The translations under genes and the position numbers were made by a program. 64,000 nucleotides of DNA, taken from positions 2,976,001 through 3,040,000 of the forward strand of contig CADCXC010000005.1 of NCBI GenBank assembly GCA_902806595.1, written 5' to 3'. The notes under the pieces are model-generated. The model was not told the DNA's origin. It was given only the letters and a program-made list of their open reading frames with translations, and searched no databases. The stretch comes from Pyrenopolyporus hunteri. Lineage: Eukaryota; Ascomycota; Sordariomycetes; Xylariales; Hypoxylaceae. Position 1 is the first letter of the stretch, and every line of letters begins with the position of its first letter. Shown one piece after another: positions 25,074 through 37,264 of this stretch.

Positions 25074-25953
25074 ACAAAGATCGTTCAATCCAAATGATGA
25101 TACCCGAGGATAGGCTTAGTATTGCATGAGAACGTGTGGGCGGAGGTCATGGGTAGACAGCCCCGGTACCGGAATACAGACAAAGAGGTCTGCTAGGTGG
25201 CATGCATCGAACATTCTGAGGTTCTGGCGTCTTTGCGGCGTCGGTTGTCGTTGAATATACTGACACGGCATGAGCTCAACGGATTGTCATGTATAACAAG
25301 ACCTAGGCATGCTCTACTAGGTCATTAATAAATAGTTGCCGTAGTTTATACGCAAAACCTATGGCGGGTGTGCTATTAAGGCGCATCGCCGAGGATAGCA
25401 AGCTGCCTATTAAGTGTTGCCCTCTTACCTTCTTTTCCCGTCACAATTTACCTAAAGGACGAACACGTGCGTGGCATAGCGAGTCCTTAACCGTCTCTGA
25501 AACCTGGTGATATATTCCCGTGTCTCTACGATGCAGGTGACGCATATTTTCTACGCTGTTTTCCTGGTATGAATTACTTCCACCAGCCATAATATTTGCA
25601 TTTGTTAGGTCAACCCACGTGGCTTTCCGGAGTTACCACACCTATGATATAAAGCTCTACAACGGCGTTGTTGGCCGCATCAGATAATGGTTCATCTCTA
25701 ATGTTCGTTCATTCCAGAAGGGGGGGAGGGGGGGCGTATCTACAGCACCCCTATTAACTCGTGTTCCTGCCACAAGACAAATAGGATACATGCTGCCCGC
25801 ATTCCAGGTTAAGCGTCCGGGGCGAGTTTTACGCTTCGATGCGAAGAAACAACGTGGGTGGTAACTACTTCGACGAACCGGGGAAAATGCTAGCATCCAC
25901 TCATCAATAAATTGAACCGAAACATAACAACCAGGTATTCCAATTCATTAAAG
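25074..25953. other. Intergenic region between convergent rhomboid and condensin genes
   Basis: About 880 bp. I see no gene; the 25657-25896 minus-strand frame has no recognisable family. Confidence 0.5.
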
Positions 25954-28900
25954 TCATGACTCTCCGTCCGTCAGGAGGTCTTCCACGAGCGAATCGCCCT
26001 CACTCTGACGAATCGTACCCGAGACGTCAGCGTCCTCTTCTTCAGCATCATCCTTTTCTTCAGCATCCTCTTCTTCCGCATCCTCCTGCTCTTCCTTGAT
26101 TCGTGGCTCTGCGGCCGCGGTAACATCTCCCATGGCCGTTTTATCATCCGGGGCGAGAGACAAGCTCCTACTAGCGCTTCGCCTCGACATCTTATCTTGC
26201 TCGCCAAGTTGGTTCACGATCTTACCTAAGCTCACGTGGATCTTGTATAATGCATTTCTGCTCGTGGCGTCTGACAGCAGATTATCTTCGATCGCCGCCG
26301 ATATGTCTTCGTACAAAGCGCGAATCTTTTCCTCGGAAGAGGTGGGAGACACGTATAATTTGCCCAACAGCGGCGCAATGGCCTTCTTCTCTCCTTCTGT
26401 ATTCTTGTTAGCGTGGCCGGTAGCAGCTTGGTGACGGGAACCTACTGCTAAAGTTGCTGCTTAACTTATCAAGAATGTCTCTCGCTAGGTCCAGATGGAC
26501 GTCCCCGTTCACATTCTTCTTGTCCGCATCCATGGGGATGCCCGGCGTGTAGCACTTGCGAGGATCCGTCCAGTCGACAAGACAAGCGCCGATAGTGTTG
26601 AGGCTAGCCATCTCGTCACCAAAGTCGCCGTCGTCGTCGTCGTCGAGGCCCTGCCTGACGTCGTAGAGAGAATGCAAGGCGTCGAGAGCCACTGACCCCA
26701 TGAGCTCTTGGTTCTCGGCTCTCGAATAGCAGAATACGGGCAGGAAGTAGTTGAGGGCCTGCCTGACGCTCTGATTTCCTGCCGTCGAAGGGTCGAAGTA
26801 AGCAACTACTAGCGTCCTGAGTAGTTCCGCCGACGCATCACGGTCCGTGACTATGCGACCTAGTAACAGTTTGCACACTGCCACAGTTGCGGCGCCTTGG
26901 ACTTCTGGATTCTTGGAACCGGATTGTAGGGCCCGGACGTACACTTTCAGCAGTTCCGGGTTTGCCGAGAGAAGCTGTGCTCCATGGACATTCAGAATAT
27001 CGGTCAAAATCTGTAGTGCTGTAATCTTAAGTGCCGAGTGGCCTTTATTGTAGAAATGCATGAAAAGGGTCAGGTTCTCTTCCGCAAGCGGCCGATCGAG
27101 GAGGGAACATAATCCCAGGCAGACGAACCCGCGTTCTCGGACCGGGGTCTCGTGGCTTCGGACCGCGGGGACAACCAGGTTATTCAGCATCGAGACTAGA
27201 TGATCGTTCTCCTGCAGTATCCCTTCAACATTGGACAGCATGCATTGAACGATGTGTAGGCATTTCACATTGATCATAATCTCTTTGACTGCTTTCTCTC
27301 GGGCTTCTTCTTCGCTCATGTTGGCGTCTGCGCCGTGCTTCCCGTTCCTCGTAGGTGTACTGTCGCCACTGACTTCGGATCGAGCCGAATGGAAGCTTTC
27401 TTCGCCATCCCCAACCGCGGATTCGTCAACGATGGTGTCGTGGACGTCCGCAACAGCTTCGAGGACGATGCTGCAGAATTCCTTCTCGCCGGCTGCATCG
27501 GGCGCGCATATGTCTCGGAGCACCTCGATGGTAAGCTTAGTGATCTCGTCGGGCAGTTCTGGGATAGACAGGGATTGCCGCAGCAGGGCAAACATCTTGC
27601 GTCGGCCGACTTCGTCCGAGTAGTCAAGGGTCAGTATGATATGGAGTAGTTGTTCAACGATAAATTCCTGCTCAGCCGTGTCTTCTTCCTCGTCTTCTTC
27701 CACGCCCCCTTGGCTGTTGACTCTTCTGATGGCTTCAATGAGAACGTTTAGGTAGCGTTCGAGGAAAAAAGCTAGCTTGGTGACCTCGGGCAGTTTTTCT
27801 TCGATCAGGGATTCGTATTTCCCGTTTCCCTCGGTCCGGCAGAAGTCGTTAAAACTCCGCGCTATGAAGACGGACTCGGCGCTGAGTGTCTCCCAGAAAC
27901 CGTCGTCAAATTCCACGGCGTCGCGATAATCAGGCCTTCCTTCCCAAAAGCCCTTCATTGCCTCCAGGGCGACGCCGTTTTCGACGCCAGTGTTGACAAC
28001 GTCTATACGCTCGAGCAGTTCAAGAAGCCCATCTAGGCTCGGAGGAGCTGATGCGGCCTGTTGCTCGCCATCTTCAGGCTGACTAACGCCGGCGCAGTCC
28101 TCAATCCAACGCTCACGGAACAATCTTCCGGCAGCCTTTCGAACGTTCTCGTCCCTGTCCCGCAGTCCCCAGCGAAGTAATTTTTCCCGCATGGACAGGG
28201 AGAGATGACGGAAATCGCCGAGTGCGGGCAGTAGCCTAGAATAGACCGCGCGGCGGGTAGCGGGATCCTGGTCTCTGGCCCTCTCTAGGAGATAAGGGAG
28301 AGTATTTGGTAGTATGGGCAAGTTGACGAGGAGCGAGCGCCGTACGTCGGCGCTGGGATCGTTCTGTAAAACTTCGAGGAGTTTCTCGAGCAAGCCGGTC
28401 TCGGCGTTATCGTTGCTATCGTCCGAGTTGACCATACCCTCAACCTGATTCCCAGCCAACCTGCCAAGCCCGAGCACTGCCTGCGAGCGAACCATGGCTT
28501 CCTTGTCGCGGATCCTCTTCAAGAGGCCGTGACGCAGCTTCTGGAATAAGTCATCGTCGATGGCATCTAGGGAATTGATAACATGAGAAATCAGCTGGGT
28601 TGATCTGTATCGGACAAACTTGTCCTTGGCCGTAAGCAGGGGTAAGATGGCCTCCATGACTTGGGTCGTGAGCCGGGTACTTGGTGTCTCGGGCATGGTG
28701 CTAGCATCGACGTCCTCCTCCCCTAGCAGCTCGTTGTCCTTGTCATTCGCGTGGCGGAGGAATAACCCTACAAAGCGGATAATCTTCTCGCCAACGCCTT
28801 CGCTCTTCTTCACGGGCATAACTCTTAGAACGCATCGCGTAAATTCGTTGTTGAAATCTGTCTCGTGGAACTCGGTTGCCGTAGTCTTGTTGGGACGCGT

Positions 28901-29161
28901 GGGCTCGTAACAGCAAGCTTCGTGGATCTTGCGAAGATTAACTACGAGCTTCCTGTGGGTAGCCGTGGTCTTCTGTGCTTCGCGGAATATGGCGCATATT
29001 TGGGTTCGCAACTGGTTATCTGGGACCTCCTCGGAGAGGTCGATATTAGACGACGACACACGGGACGCCGCGGAGGTGCGTGACCGCGACGTAGTGCTAG
29101 ACGCCTTGTGGGACACGGCGGCCGAGGTGCGTGCCGACCTCGCAGATGCTCGACTCGGCAT
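25954..29161 (-). CDS. YCG1: Condensin complex subunit 3 (Ycg1/Cnd3/CAP-G)
   Basis: Two exons, 29161-26446 and 26396-25954, give 1052 aa, the usual size. The 49-nt intron starts GTAGGT, has a GCTAAC branch site and ends ACAG; it joins NFS to KGEKKAIAPLLGKLY. The protein has a Ser/Arg-rich N-terminus, then HEAT repeats (for example KDKFVRYRSTQLISHVINSL and DPSADVRRSLLVNLPI) and the conserved C-terminal region LNNLVVPAVRSHETPVRERG, and ends in an acidic tail of Glu/Asp runs. Ycg1 binds DNA with the kleisin Brn1 in the condensin complex that compacts mitotic chromosomes. It is divergent from NOP4, with about 900 bp between the two starts. Confidence 0.94.
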
Positions 29162-30063
29162 ATCGAATGGGATGGCTCGGTCACATGTGTTGATCCTTAT
29201 TTTATTGTATGTGTTGGCAATTTAAACCCGCGGAACTTGGGTGGAATGCGCCTGGGGATAATGACGGTTCGTCTTGATTCAACGGGCTGAGCTAAACGGA
29301 AAGGCTCGAGGACTCGAAGACTCAAAAGCGCAAAAGCGCAAAAGCTCAGGTTCGCCGAAATATAGTAACTTGCTTAGGGGCAGATTGGAGCAACTGATAG
29401 CGATACTAGACTTATTGGTTGTTGTGGTGCAACAAGTCTCGCGATAAGTTCAGTCAACTACCATTTGCATTTTAGATAATGCGCAATAGTCAATATTTAG
29501 TCAATATCGGGATTGTGATGTTTGTGTACTTGCCTATGGCGGGCAAGTATATCAATAGACCTATACCTAAACGGCTGCTAGGACAACGCCTAACCCCACA
29601 ACGCCTCCGATTTTCTGTGTGAGTTGTTAGGTACCTATATTTAATGCCCGTACCTTATTGGGGTAGGTACCTAGGTCCATTGCTTGATGATGCTAAACTT
29701 ACGGGTGGTCCGTTAGATGTAATTATGGGGCAGAAAGTGCTCCCGCTTAAGTGCATGCGTAGGTACGTGCAAAAGATGTACTTATCTCTTGGCAACTGTG
29801 GAACTATCAGGTACCGGTACCTACCTGCATGTGATAGACTTGAGCCACATCTACACGAACAAAGTACCTACCTATGTACCTACCTACCTAGGTATTCTCG
29901 ATAAAGCTAACTAACCGTTATCGATAATGGCTCTATCAGCCTATTTTTTCCCCTTCCCGACAATTCTCGTTCCTCTTCTCATCCTATTCAGCAGCACTCA
30001 TAATCCTTCGTCGCTCACTATCTCGGGTCGATTTCGGTTCTGCCAGTGAAGGTATTCATAGAA
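29162..30063. promoter_or_regulatory. Shared divergent promoter region of YCG1 and NOP4
   Basis: About 900 bp separate two divergently transcribed growth genes. The interval holds a short AAAAGCGC tandem (29326-29347) and TAGGTACC words at about 29628-29670 and 29810-29896. No coding feature is supported. Confidence 0.5.
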
Positions 30064-32259
30064 ATGGGCAGCAGCAACGACCTAAAAAGGTCTAGGGCGC
30101 GAAACTTGGACTCTGGTGCGCCCTTGAAAGACCCCGAGTCCGCCAATGAGCCGCCCACCAAAAAAGCTCGAGTTGAAGAGAGCAGATCCCTCTTTGTGCG
30201 ATCTCTCCCCCCTACCGCCACCGCCGAGACATTGACCGAATTCTTCTCTCAATATTATCCTGTAAAACATGCAACGGTTATTCTCGACCCTCAGACCAAG
30301 CTTTCTCGAGGCTACGGCTTTGTCACCTTCACCGACACCGACGATGCCAAAGAAGCCAAAGAAAAGCTCGACAAACAGAAGCTGGACGGCCGTCCGCTAG
30401 TGTTGGAGATCGCCGAGCCTCGACACCGTCAATCAGCTGCCGAGTCGGCCGATGCCGCCTCTAGGAAGGCTGAGAGACAGGCAATGCTGGCTGAGGCTCG
30501 GAAAGCGCCTAAGTTGATTGTACGGAATCTGCCTTGGAGTATCAAGACGTCGGATCAGCTGGCAGCCTTGTTTCAGGGGTTTGGAAAGGTAAAATATGCC
30601 GACCTCCCAAATTCCAAGGGGAAACTTTCCGGCTTTGGTTTCGTCACGATGCGTGGCCGGAATAACGCCCAACGGGCTATGGATGCTGTTAATGGGAAAC
30701 TGGTCGACGGCAGAACCCTCGCCGTCGACTGGGCTGTTGATAAACAGACCTGGGAACAGCAGAAGCAGCATCAAATAGGGAACGATCCTACGGGACGGGA
30801 CGCCCAGCCTGCGGATTTAGGAGAGGCGGAAAAGAACGGCGCCGAATCAAGCAAGGAAAACGAGACGCAGAGCGAGGAAGACGATGAAGGCGAGGCGGAA
30901 GATGAAGATATTAAGAATTTCATGAAAAACCACATGGAGAATCTCGAAGATGAGAATAGCGATGCCGACTCGGATGAAGGCGAATCAGAGGGCGAGGATG
31001 ATGACAAGGACGAACCAGCCTTTAAAAAACCTCTCATGACGGATAATAAGTCGACACTCTTCATCCGCAACCTACCATTTACAACTACAGATGCAGAACT
31101 CAAATCTCATTTCGAGCAGTTTGGGCGTGTCATGTACGCCCGCATCGTAATCGATCGAGCGACCGATCGGCCCGCTGGCACAGGTTTCGTCTGTTTTGCC
31201 AGCGAGAACGATTCGAGGGCATGCCTCAGAGGCGCACCCCGCACTCAGCAATCCTCGACAACGAATAAGAAGTCCATACTACAGAACGAATTAGCGGATG
31301 GGCAGGGCAAGTATACCATTGACGGCCGCGTCCTCCAGATATCGCAAGCTGTGAGCAAGGACGAGGCCAGCCGTCTTGCTGAAACGGGCGCTGCCGCTCG
31401 GCTCGGCAAAGAGAAGGATAAACGCCGACTATATCTATTATCCGAAGGAACCATTATGAGAGACTCGCCTCTGTACACGATGCTTGCCCCTTCAGAGATC
31501 AAGCTCCGTGAGCAAAGTGCCGCCCAGCGGAAAAAACTCATCCAGAATAACCCAAGCTTGCATATAAGTCTTACTCGCTTAGCCATCCGTAACATTCCCC
31601 GCGACATGGATTCCAAGAAGCTCAAGGCTGTTGCTCGCGAAGCTGTTGTTGGTTTTGCTCGAGACGTCAAGGAAGGCCGAAGACAGCCGCTTTCTAAAGA
31701 GGAAACCTCTCGAGGTGGAGAGGAGGACCGAGAGGCAGAACGTCGCCGTAGGGAGAAGGGGAAGGGCGTAGTGAAGCAGGCGAAAATCATATTCGAGAAT
31801 AAGGAGGGATCGAAGGTCCCTGAAATGGATGGCGCGGGTAAAAGCAGGGGCTACGGCTTCATTGAGTACTCCTCGCACCGCTGGGCACTCATGGGCTTAC
31901 GGTGGCTGAACGGGCACGCATTAAAGGATGCAGCTGGGAAAACGCATCGGTTGATCGTCGAATTTGCTATTGAGAACGCGCAGGTGGTCGCCAGGCGGAA
32001 GGATATGCAAGCGAAACAACGAACGCGAGGTAGCCAACTCCCGGACGACCAGGCTGCCAAAGAATCCGGTCCTAAGCTAAAGAATAAAGACTTTTCCGTC
32101 TCGAAGGGTAAATGGGATAAGCAGAGGAAAGATGGGAGAGCAAGCAACGATTCTGAGACTACGAAACGTCAGGAGGGATCCGCTCGGGAAGCCTTGCAGC
32201 AAAAGATTATCGCGAGAAAAAGGATGGTGAGGAAGAAGAAAGCTCAGAGTCGCGGTTGA
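30064..32259 (+). CDS. NOP4: Nop4/RBM28-like nucleolar RNA-binding protein
   Basis: Single exon, 731 aa from the ATG at 30064; the open frame extends six codons further to a GTG at 30046, which I do not use. Four RRM domains are visible. RRM1 has SLFVRSLPP and GYGFVTFTD; RRM2 has KLIVRNLPW and GFGFVTM; RRM3 has TLFIRNLPF and GTGFVCF; RRM4 is longer and more divergent, with LAIRNIPRDMD and SRGYGFIEY. An acidic Glu/Asp linker separates RRM2 from RRM3, and the C-terminus is Lys/Arg-rich. This layout matches yeast Nop4 and human RBM28, needed for 60S ribosomal subunit assembly in the nucleolus. It is convergent with the next gene, with under 300 bp between their stops. Confidence 0.93.
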   Translation: MGSSNDLKRSRARNLDSGAPLKDPESANEPPTKKARVEESRSLFVRSLPPTATAETLTEFFSQYYPVKHATVILDPQTKLSRGYGFVTFTDTDDAKEAKEKLDKQKLDGRPLVLEIAEPRHRQSAAESADAASRKAERQAMLAEARKAPKLIVRNLPWSIKTSDQLAALFQGFGKVKYADLPNSKGKLSGFGFVTMRGRNNAQRAMDAVNGKLVDGRTLAVDWAVDKQTWEQQKQHQIGNDPTGRDAQPADLGEAEKNGAESSKENETQSEEDDEGEAEDEDIKNFMKNHMENLEDENSDADSDEGESEGEDDDKDEPAFKKPLMTDNKSTLFIRNLPFTTTDAELKSHFEQFGRVMYARIVIDRATDRPAGTGFVCFASENDSRACLRGAPRTQQSSTTNKKSILQNELADGQGKYTIDGRVLQISQAVSKDEASRLAETGAAARLGKEKDKRRLYLLSEGTIMRDSPLYTMLAPSEIKLREQSAAQRKKLIQNNPSLHISLTRLAIRNIPRDMDSKKLKAVAREAVVGFARDVKEGRRQPLSKEETSRGGEEDREAERRRREKGKGVVKQAKIIFENKEGSKVPEMDGAGKSRGYGFIEYSSHRWALMGLRWLNGHALKDAAGKTHRLIVEFAIENAQVVARRKDMQAKQRTRGSQLPDDQAAKESGPKLKNKDFSVSKGKWDKQRKDGRASNDSETTKRQEGSAREALQQKIIARKRMVRKKKAQSRG

Positions 32260-32545
32260 ACGATTATCATATAGTCACTATTACCAGACAACTCACGATT
32301 GAAGGGTTAAGGGGAAACGCTTTTCTCAGACCAAAGCTAGGTATCCTTAATGGAATCCTCGATAGTACTTTATTTTTACTAAGTTAAGACCACACGTCCT
32401 GTGTATACTTTGGCTTTTAAAGGAGTTGCGTGAGTAGAAGAGGGTACGGGTCCCTCGGAGCAAAGAGGATGCTAGCAGCGCATTAGCTCCCTAGAGATCG
32501 ACGCACTATTAATAGAGGCGTGAATGCGTTAGTTGTAGAGAAGCA

Positions 32546-33763
32546 TCACCATCCCCAAAACCAGCCGCCGGTTTTCCTATCCTTTTCGGTCGTTGATTTT
32601 GCATCCGTTTTACCGCCGGTTGTTTCAATATCTGAGCCTGAAAATTTCACATGGGAAAATGATGAAAATATTCCAGGAGATTCCGTCGACCATGTTCTCT
32701 TAGTTTCTTTCTCCGTTGATATCAGGTTGCCATCCGCATCGAACCGCTCCGCGACAGTGATGACTTCGGTGCCACCTGCTAAGCTGTGCCGTTCGACCGT
32801 TTTAACTATCTTACCGCCATCTGGTGTTTCAATTGTTTGGGTCACCGGTGTCTCATCGGGATTCTCGGGGCTAACCTGGGAATGAGCACTTCGAGTTGAT
32901 CCGACCTGCGTATTTTGCTCTCGAGGGGTGTTCGCTTTGGCTCTATCATCTACGGCATAGTCAGATTGAGTGGCGGCATACAAGTCACCTTCTGAGTCTG
33001 CTTCTTGGGGTTGCGTTGTTTCGGCTCCACGCTTAAGCGGCGCTTCTTCATGTTCATATTCAGTCCAGCCGCAGTGATCCCATGGCAGGTGGCCTTCCCA
33101 AGACGGGAACATGAACCAGGATCGTGCCAATACTTGCGGTGGTGGATGGAAAGTAGTTTCGTTCATAGGCAGAATCATCCACGGCGAGATTCGGCCATAT
33201 GACAATTGATGCGTCGCCATTGACGAGAGAGGGAAGTAAGCACCCCAAAGGCCCCGCCGTCCAAGATTGGTTACCCAGTCTCCAACGGGCATGCCAAAGG
33301 GGAAGTATCGCATGTGTTCGTGGTGCTTCGCATGTAGAAGCCTGCGTAGGTCCGAGAGCGGCCCTCCAGTGCTCACGGCTAAGAGATCTTCAAATGCATC
33401 TCGGAATGTGAAGCAATCTCGGTAATTAGGAGGCGCATCGTTTGGGCGTGGTTGTGGCAAGGACTGAAGATTTAAGGGGGAATACGGGGATTTGAGAGCC
33501 CAAGAGTTGACGTCTTCTGCTTGAGCGCCGGCCTGGCCTCCATCATCCGGTCTTGATATGCCCGATCCCGACGAGCGATTCTCCCCATCGCTTCGGTTAG
33601 CGACGGATCTAGTTATATTTGCTGGCGTGTTATCGTTATCCTGCGTCGGTGCGTCGATAGCTGTTGGCGATGAAAAAATCGTGTGAAACCCCCGATGAAT
33701 ATTGTTGTCGATGTGGTTTTTGAAGCGGATGAAGACGTTATCGGGTGGGTCGTTGATAGTCAT
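32546..33763 (-). CDS. Unrecognised conserved-looking fungal protein, 405 aa
   Basis: Single long open frame from the ATG at 33763 (a GTG codon precedes it). It has no signal peptide or clear membrane segment. The N-terminus (NDPPDNVFIRFKNHIDNNI) looks structured. The middle (residues about 115-240) is rich in Trp, Tyr and His, with FGMPVGDWVTNLGRRGLWGA and FPSWEGHLPWDHCGW. The C-terminal third has a repetitive beta-like pattern, ETPDGGKIVKTVERHS and GTEVITVAERFDADGNL, and ends GGWFWGW. Codon use and the uninterrupted length support a real gene, but I do not recognise the family and assign no function. It is convergent with NOP4 and divergent from LAS21. Confidence 0.75.
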   Translation of the reverse strand: MTINDPPDNVFIRFKNHIDNNIHRGFHTIFSSPTAIDAPTQDNDNTPANITRSVANRSDGENRSSGSGISRPDDGGQAGAQAEDVNSWALKSPYSPLNLQSLPQPRPNDAPPNYRDCFTFRDAFEDLLAVSTGGPLSDLRRLLHAKHHEHMRYFPFGMPVGDWVTNLGRRGLWGAYFPLSSMATHQLSYGRISPWMILPMNETTFHPPPQVLARSWFMFPSWEGHLPWDHCGWTEYEHEEAPLKRGAETTQPQEADSEGDLYAATQSDYAVDDRAKANTPREQNTQVGSTRSAHSQVSPENPDETPVTQTIETPDGGKIVKTVERHSLAGGTEVITVAERFDADGNLISTEKETKRTWSTESPGIFSSFSHVKFSGSDIETTGGKTDAKSTTEKDRKTGGWFWGW

Positions 33764-34355
33764 CACGTCACCTCCGCCTCTTGAATTACTCGGTACAGTA
33801 TAGTCGGTACGATATAGTTTTGGTTAGACTATTGATGATTTGAACTTAACTTATTCGATGACTTTGTTAGCTGTTGTAGAGAGTCGATTTGGTCAATTTG
33901 AATTGAAGTTACCGGTGAAGAGTTGAATCAATGATGAAAAGAAGCTTCCCGCTTCGAAAGCTCCAGAAGTAGAAGGACAATTGACGGGAGAGGTGGGGCC
34001 GGTGGCGCCCGGGGGTAAAGACGGACACCCACGTACGTGGGTACATACGATACATATGTGGTAGATAGGTACCTCGCTAAGGTAAGTTGCTGCACAACAG
34101 CCTTGTATAACCTATACATACACATATATGGGGCTGCTAGCTAGGTACCTAGGTACCTAGGTAGGTATCTAAAAAGGTACCTACCAACTTCCGATTCCCA
34201 ACGTCGCGAAAACTCGCGATCCCAGTCAGTTGTTCTGAATCGATATTCTCGTTCCGCGATAGACAATGGAGCATAGTGAAAGCGACTGCTAGCTTTTTCA
34301 TTCCGTTTATGGTTGCAAGTACCCGGCGAAACTAACCTACGCGTTACAATTGGAC
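33764..34355. promoter_or_regulatory. Divergent promoter region with TAGGTACC words
   Basis: About 590 bp between the unknown protein (-) and LAS21 (+). A dense TAGGTACC cluster (34138-34186) sits roughly 170 bp before the LAS21 start. No coding feature is seen. Confidence 0.5.
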
Positions 34356-37264
34356 ATGCACCACCACCATGTCTTCCCCGTCTCGACTCTTTGTCTCGTC
34401 GCAGCTAACCTTCTTATACCTGTCGCAATCATCCTTTTCGCGATTGGGTTTTTCCCTTATAAGCCCTTCTTGCCCGGTCTAGCCGAGTACCCTCCCCTCG
34501 ATTATGGCCCGCCGCCAGAAGCGCCCTTCGACCGACTGATATTCATGGTCGTCGATGCTTTGCGCAGGTTTGTCTCCTGAGCGCAATCGTCGTCTGATGC
34601 CAAGCGCCTCTCTAACTGGCTAGCACAGCGACTTCGTATATGCAGATGGTTCGGGCTTTGAGTTTACCCAAGGGTTAGGGGCCTCCGGAAAAGATGCGCT
34701 ACTCTGTATCGCTGACAGGAGCATCTAGGCTAATTTCGAATGGCGTTGCCATCCCCTTTACCGCCCATGCCACGTCCCCGACTATTACGATGCCTCGGAT
34801 AAAGGCCATCACGACTGGATCCACGCCATCTTTCCTCGACGCCATACTAAGTTTCGATGAAGCCGATACTTCCTCCACCCTCGCCGCCCAAGATACCTGG
34901 CTTGCACAGATGAAGGCGAGGAAACCTGGGAAGTTGGTCATGTACGGTGATGATACATGGTTGAAACTGTTTCCCGGGGTATTCGATCGAGCAGACGGGA
35001 CGTCGAGCTTCTTCGTCTCCGACTTTACGGAAGTCGACAATAACGTGACGAGGCACATCCCCGATGAGCTGCGCAACGATGATTGGAACACAATGGTCCT
35101 CCATTACCTCGGTCTCGATCACATCGGCCACAAAACTGGCCCCCGAGGCCCAAACATGGTCCCGAAACAGCGGGAAATGGATGGGATTATCCGTCTAATA
35201 TATGAGGCGTTGGAAACACAACCGCATCTCCACTCGGCCCTGCTGGTCTTCTGCGGCGATCATGGCATGAATGATGCTGGTAATCATGGAGCATCCTCTC
35301 CCGGAGAAACTTCGCCAGCTCTGGTGTTCGTATCGCCCAAGCTCAAATCTATTTCCAAGCCCGTCAAAGTGCCGGCAGAGACTGTCGAAGATTTTCAGTA
35401 TTACGGTGTCGTGGAACAATCCGATCTCGCCCCGACTCTGGCCGCCTTGCTCGGATTTCCGATTCCCAAGAATAATCTGGGCTCTTTCATCCTCGATTTC
35501 CTATCCTTTTGGCCTGAGAGCAAGTAGGCATTATCATAGTTGATGAGAGTTCTACTGACCTTTTCTTAGAACTCGATAGACTGCAGATCCTCACGCGTAA
35601 CGCAAAACAGATTCTCGATATTGTCGCTGCGAGCTATGGTAGCTCGTCATCTGGTGGTAACGGACACAACCCGGACTGCGTTCGCCCTAGCTCAGCGGCC
35701 GAAGACTTAGCCTGCGAATGGCAACAAATCAGCGAAATAGCGTTGACGGCGGAGGATCTAGACGACGAGCGGGTTATGACAGTGTCAAAGGTATGGGATA
35801 TTGATTACCTATTTCACGGTCGAACACGACTTACTAACCTAAGATGGTAGTGGTTATCTAAGGCACAGACTTTAATGAGCGGCATGGCTAGCAATTACGA
35901 CATATCTATGCTAATATACGGTGAAATAGCCGCAACATTAGCCTGCCTTGCGGCAGTATGCGCCCTAGCACTATCGGCACCCATAAGAGTATCCGATCTG
36001 GTGCCGTTCGTGTCTATCACCGTGCTCTATGGTATAATGATGTTTGCTAGCAGCTACGTTGAGGAGGAGCAGCACTTTTGGTACTGGGCCACGTCTGCAT
36101 GGCTGTTCTATCTCGCCATTCGATCGTAAGGGGTACTTATTGTAGTCTCAGATGATAGACTAACTTGCGAGTAGGGCCTCGAGAGCAACACATAAGTCTT
36201 TTGTAATGGGCTTCGTTGCTCTTAGCGTTATGCGGCTCATTCGAGGATGGAATCAGACCGGGCAGAAGTTTGCCGGCGGACCTGATATCGTGACCACGTT
36301 TATAGCCTCTAACCCGCAATTGCTTTGGTCGCTCGTCATTGCGACGTATGCAACGGTTTCCTTGGAATTGTTCAACGACCTCAGAGATATCCCAACTGCA
36401 ATCTCGGGCTCTGTGGTCGTGGGCCTTGTGACGTCCGCGATATCTTTCAAGCTTGCTTTTACCAACGAAGACGCACCCGAGTTGATCGTCGGATTCGCGA
36501 GGAGGCTTGTAGGTATGTTCGATGGGCCGACCCTCGTGAACCGAGCACGGGCAGTGTACCTTGGTCTTGGACTCACGTCGATATTCCCCCTGTACAGTCT
36601 CGTCGTACGGGGGGGCAAGGAGTCTAAGAGAGAAGGTAGGGTTCTTTCTTATTCGAGAGTACGCGTAAATCCTGCTGACTCCTACATAGCCGTGCGATCT
36701 CTACATCATTTATATACGCACTTTGCGTTGACCCAATCCCGCGTAACCAACGTGCCGCTCTTCTTGCTGTTCCGAGCTATTTACCTATATTTGAGTGGGC
36801 TTGATTTGGGAACAGTCGAGATCACGATATCCTCGCTGCTTCTCCAATTTTCCTCCTTCTATTCAATGGGCGGCTCGAATGCGATGTCAGGCGTGGATCT
36901 GTCAAACGCATACAACGGCGTTAGCGGGTTCAATATTTTTGCCGTGGGCGTCCTAACATTTCTGAGTAACTGGGCTGCTCCCGCATGGTGGACGTCGGCC
37001 TCAAATTTGCTACTGATTCAGGGTAGGCGAACGGCAAACTACAACCATAGCCGCGCTTTTCAGCAACACGCCACCGTTTTGACGTTGTTCGTGGCGGTCG
37101 CCCTCATATTCGTGATGGCGGCTTGCACAGCTCTGAGAACACACTTATTTATCTGGACGGTATTCTCACCGAAATATTTATACAGCATGGCGTGGAGTTT
37201 GGGTCAGCATCTTGTTATTAACATGGGATATGGCGGCTTTTTATACTGGCTCGGTTGCGCATGA
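34356..37264 (+). CDS. LAS21: GPI ethanolamine phosphate transferase 2 (Las21/Gpi7)
   Basis: Seven exons: 34356-34567, 34629-34673, 34729-35523, 35580-35790, 35851-36125, 36175-36635 and 36690-37264, totalling 857 aa. The N-terminal signal anchor is followed by the alkaline-phosphatase-fold catalytic domain: FMVVDALRSDFVYADGSGF, PSPTITMPRIKAIT-like SPTITMPRIKAIT, YGDDTWLKLFPG, VDNNVTRHIPDEL, YLGLDHIGHKTG and CGDHGMNDAGNHG. Multiple helices in the C-terminal half end in WSLGQHLVIN. The enzyme adds ethanolamine phosphate to the second mannose of GPI precursors in the ER membrane. Intron 3 is odd: only the acceptor CGATAG at 35579 keeps the frame, while the pyrimidine-rich TTCTTAG ten bases upstream would hit a stop. 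Intron 6 is 54 nt and could be read through without a stop. Confidence 0.93.

Noticed and set aside
26495..29290. Plus-strand open frames over the condensin gene
   Set aside because: They are shadows of the long, strongly recognised minus-strand coding region.
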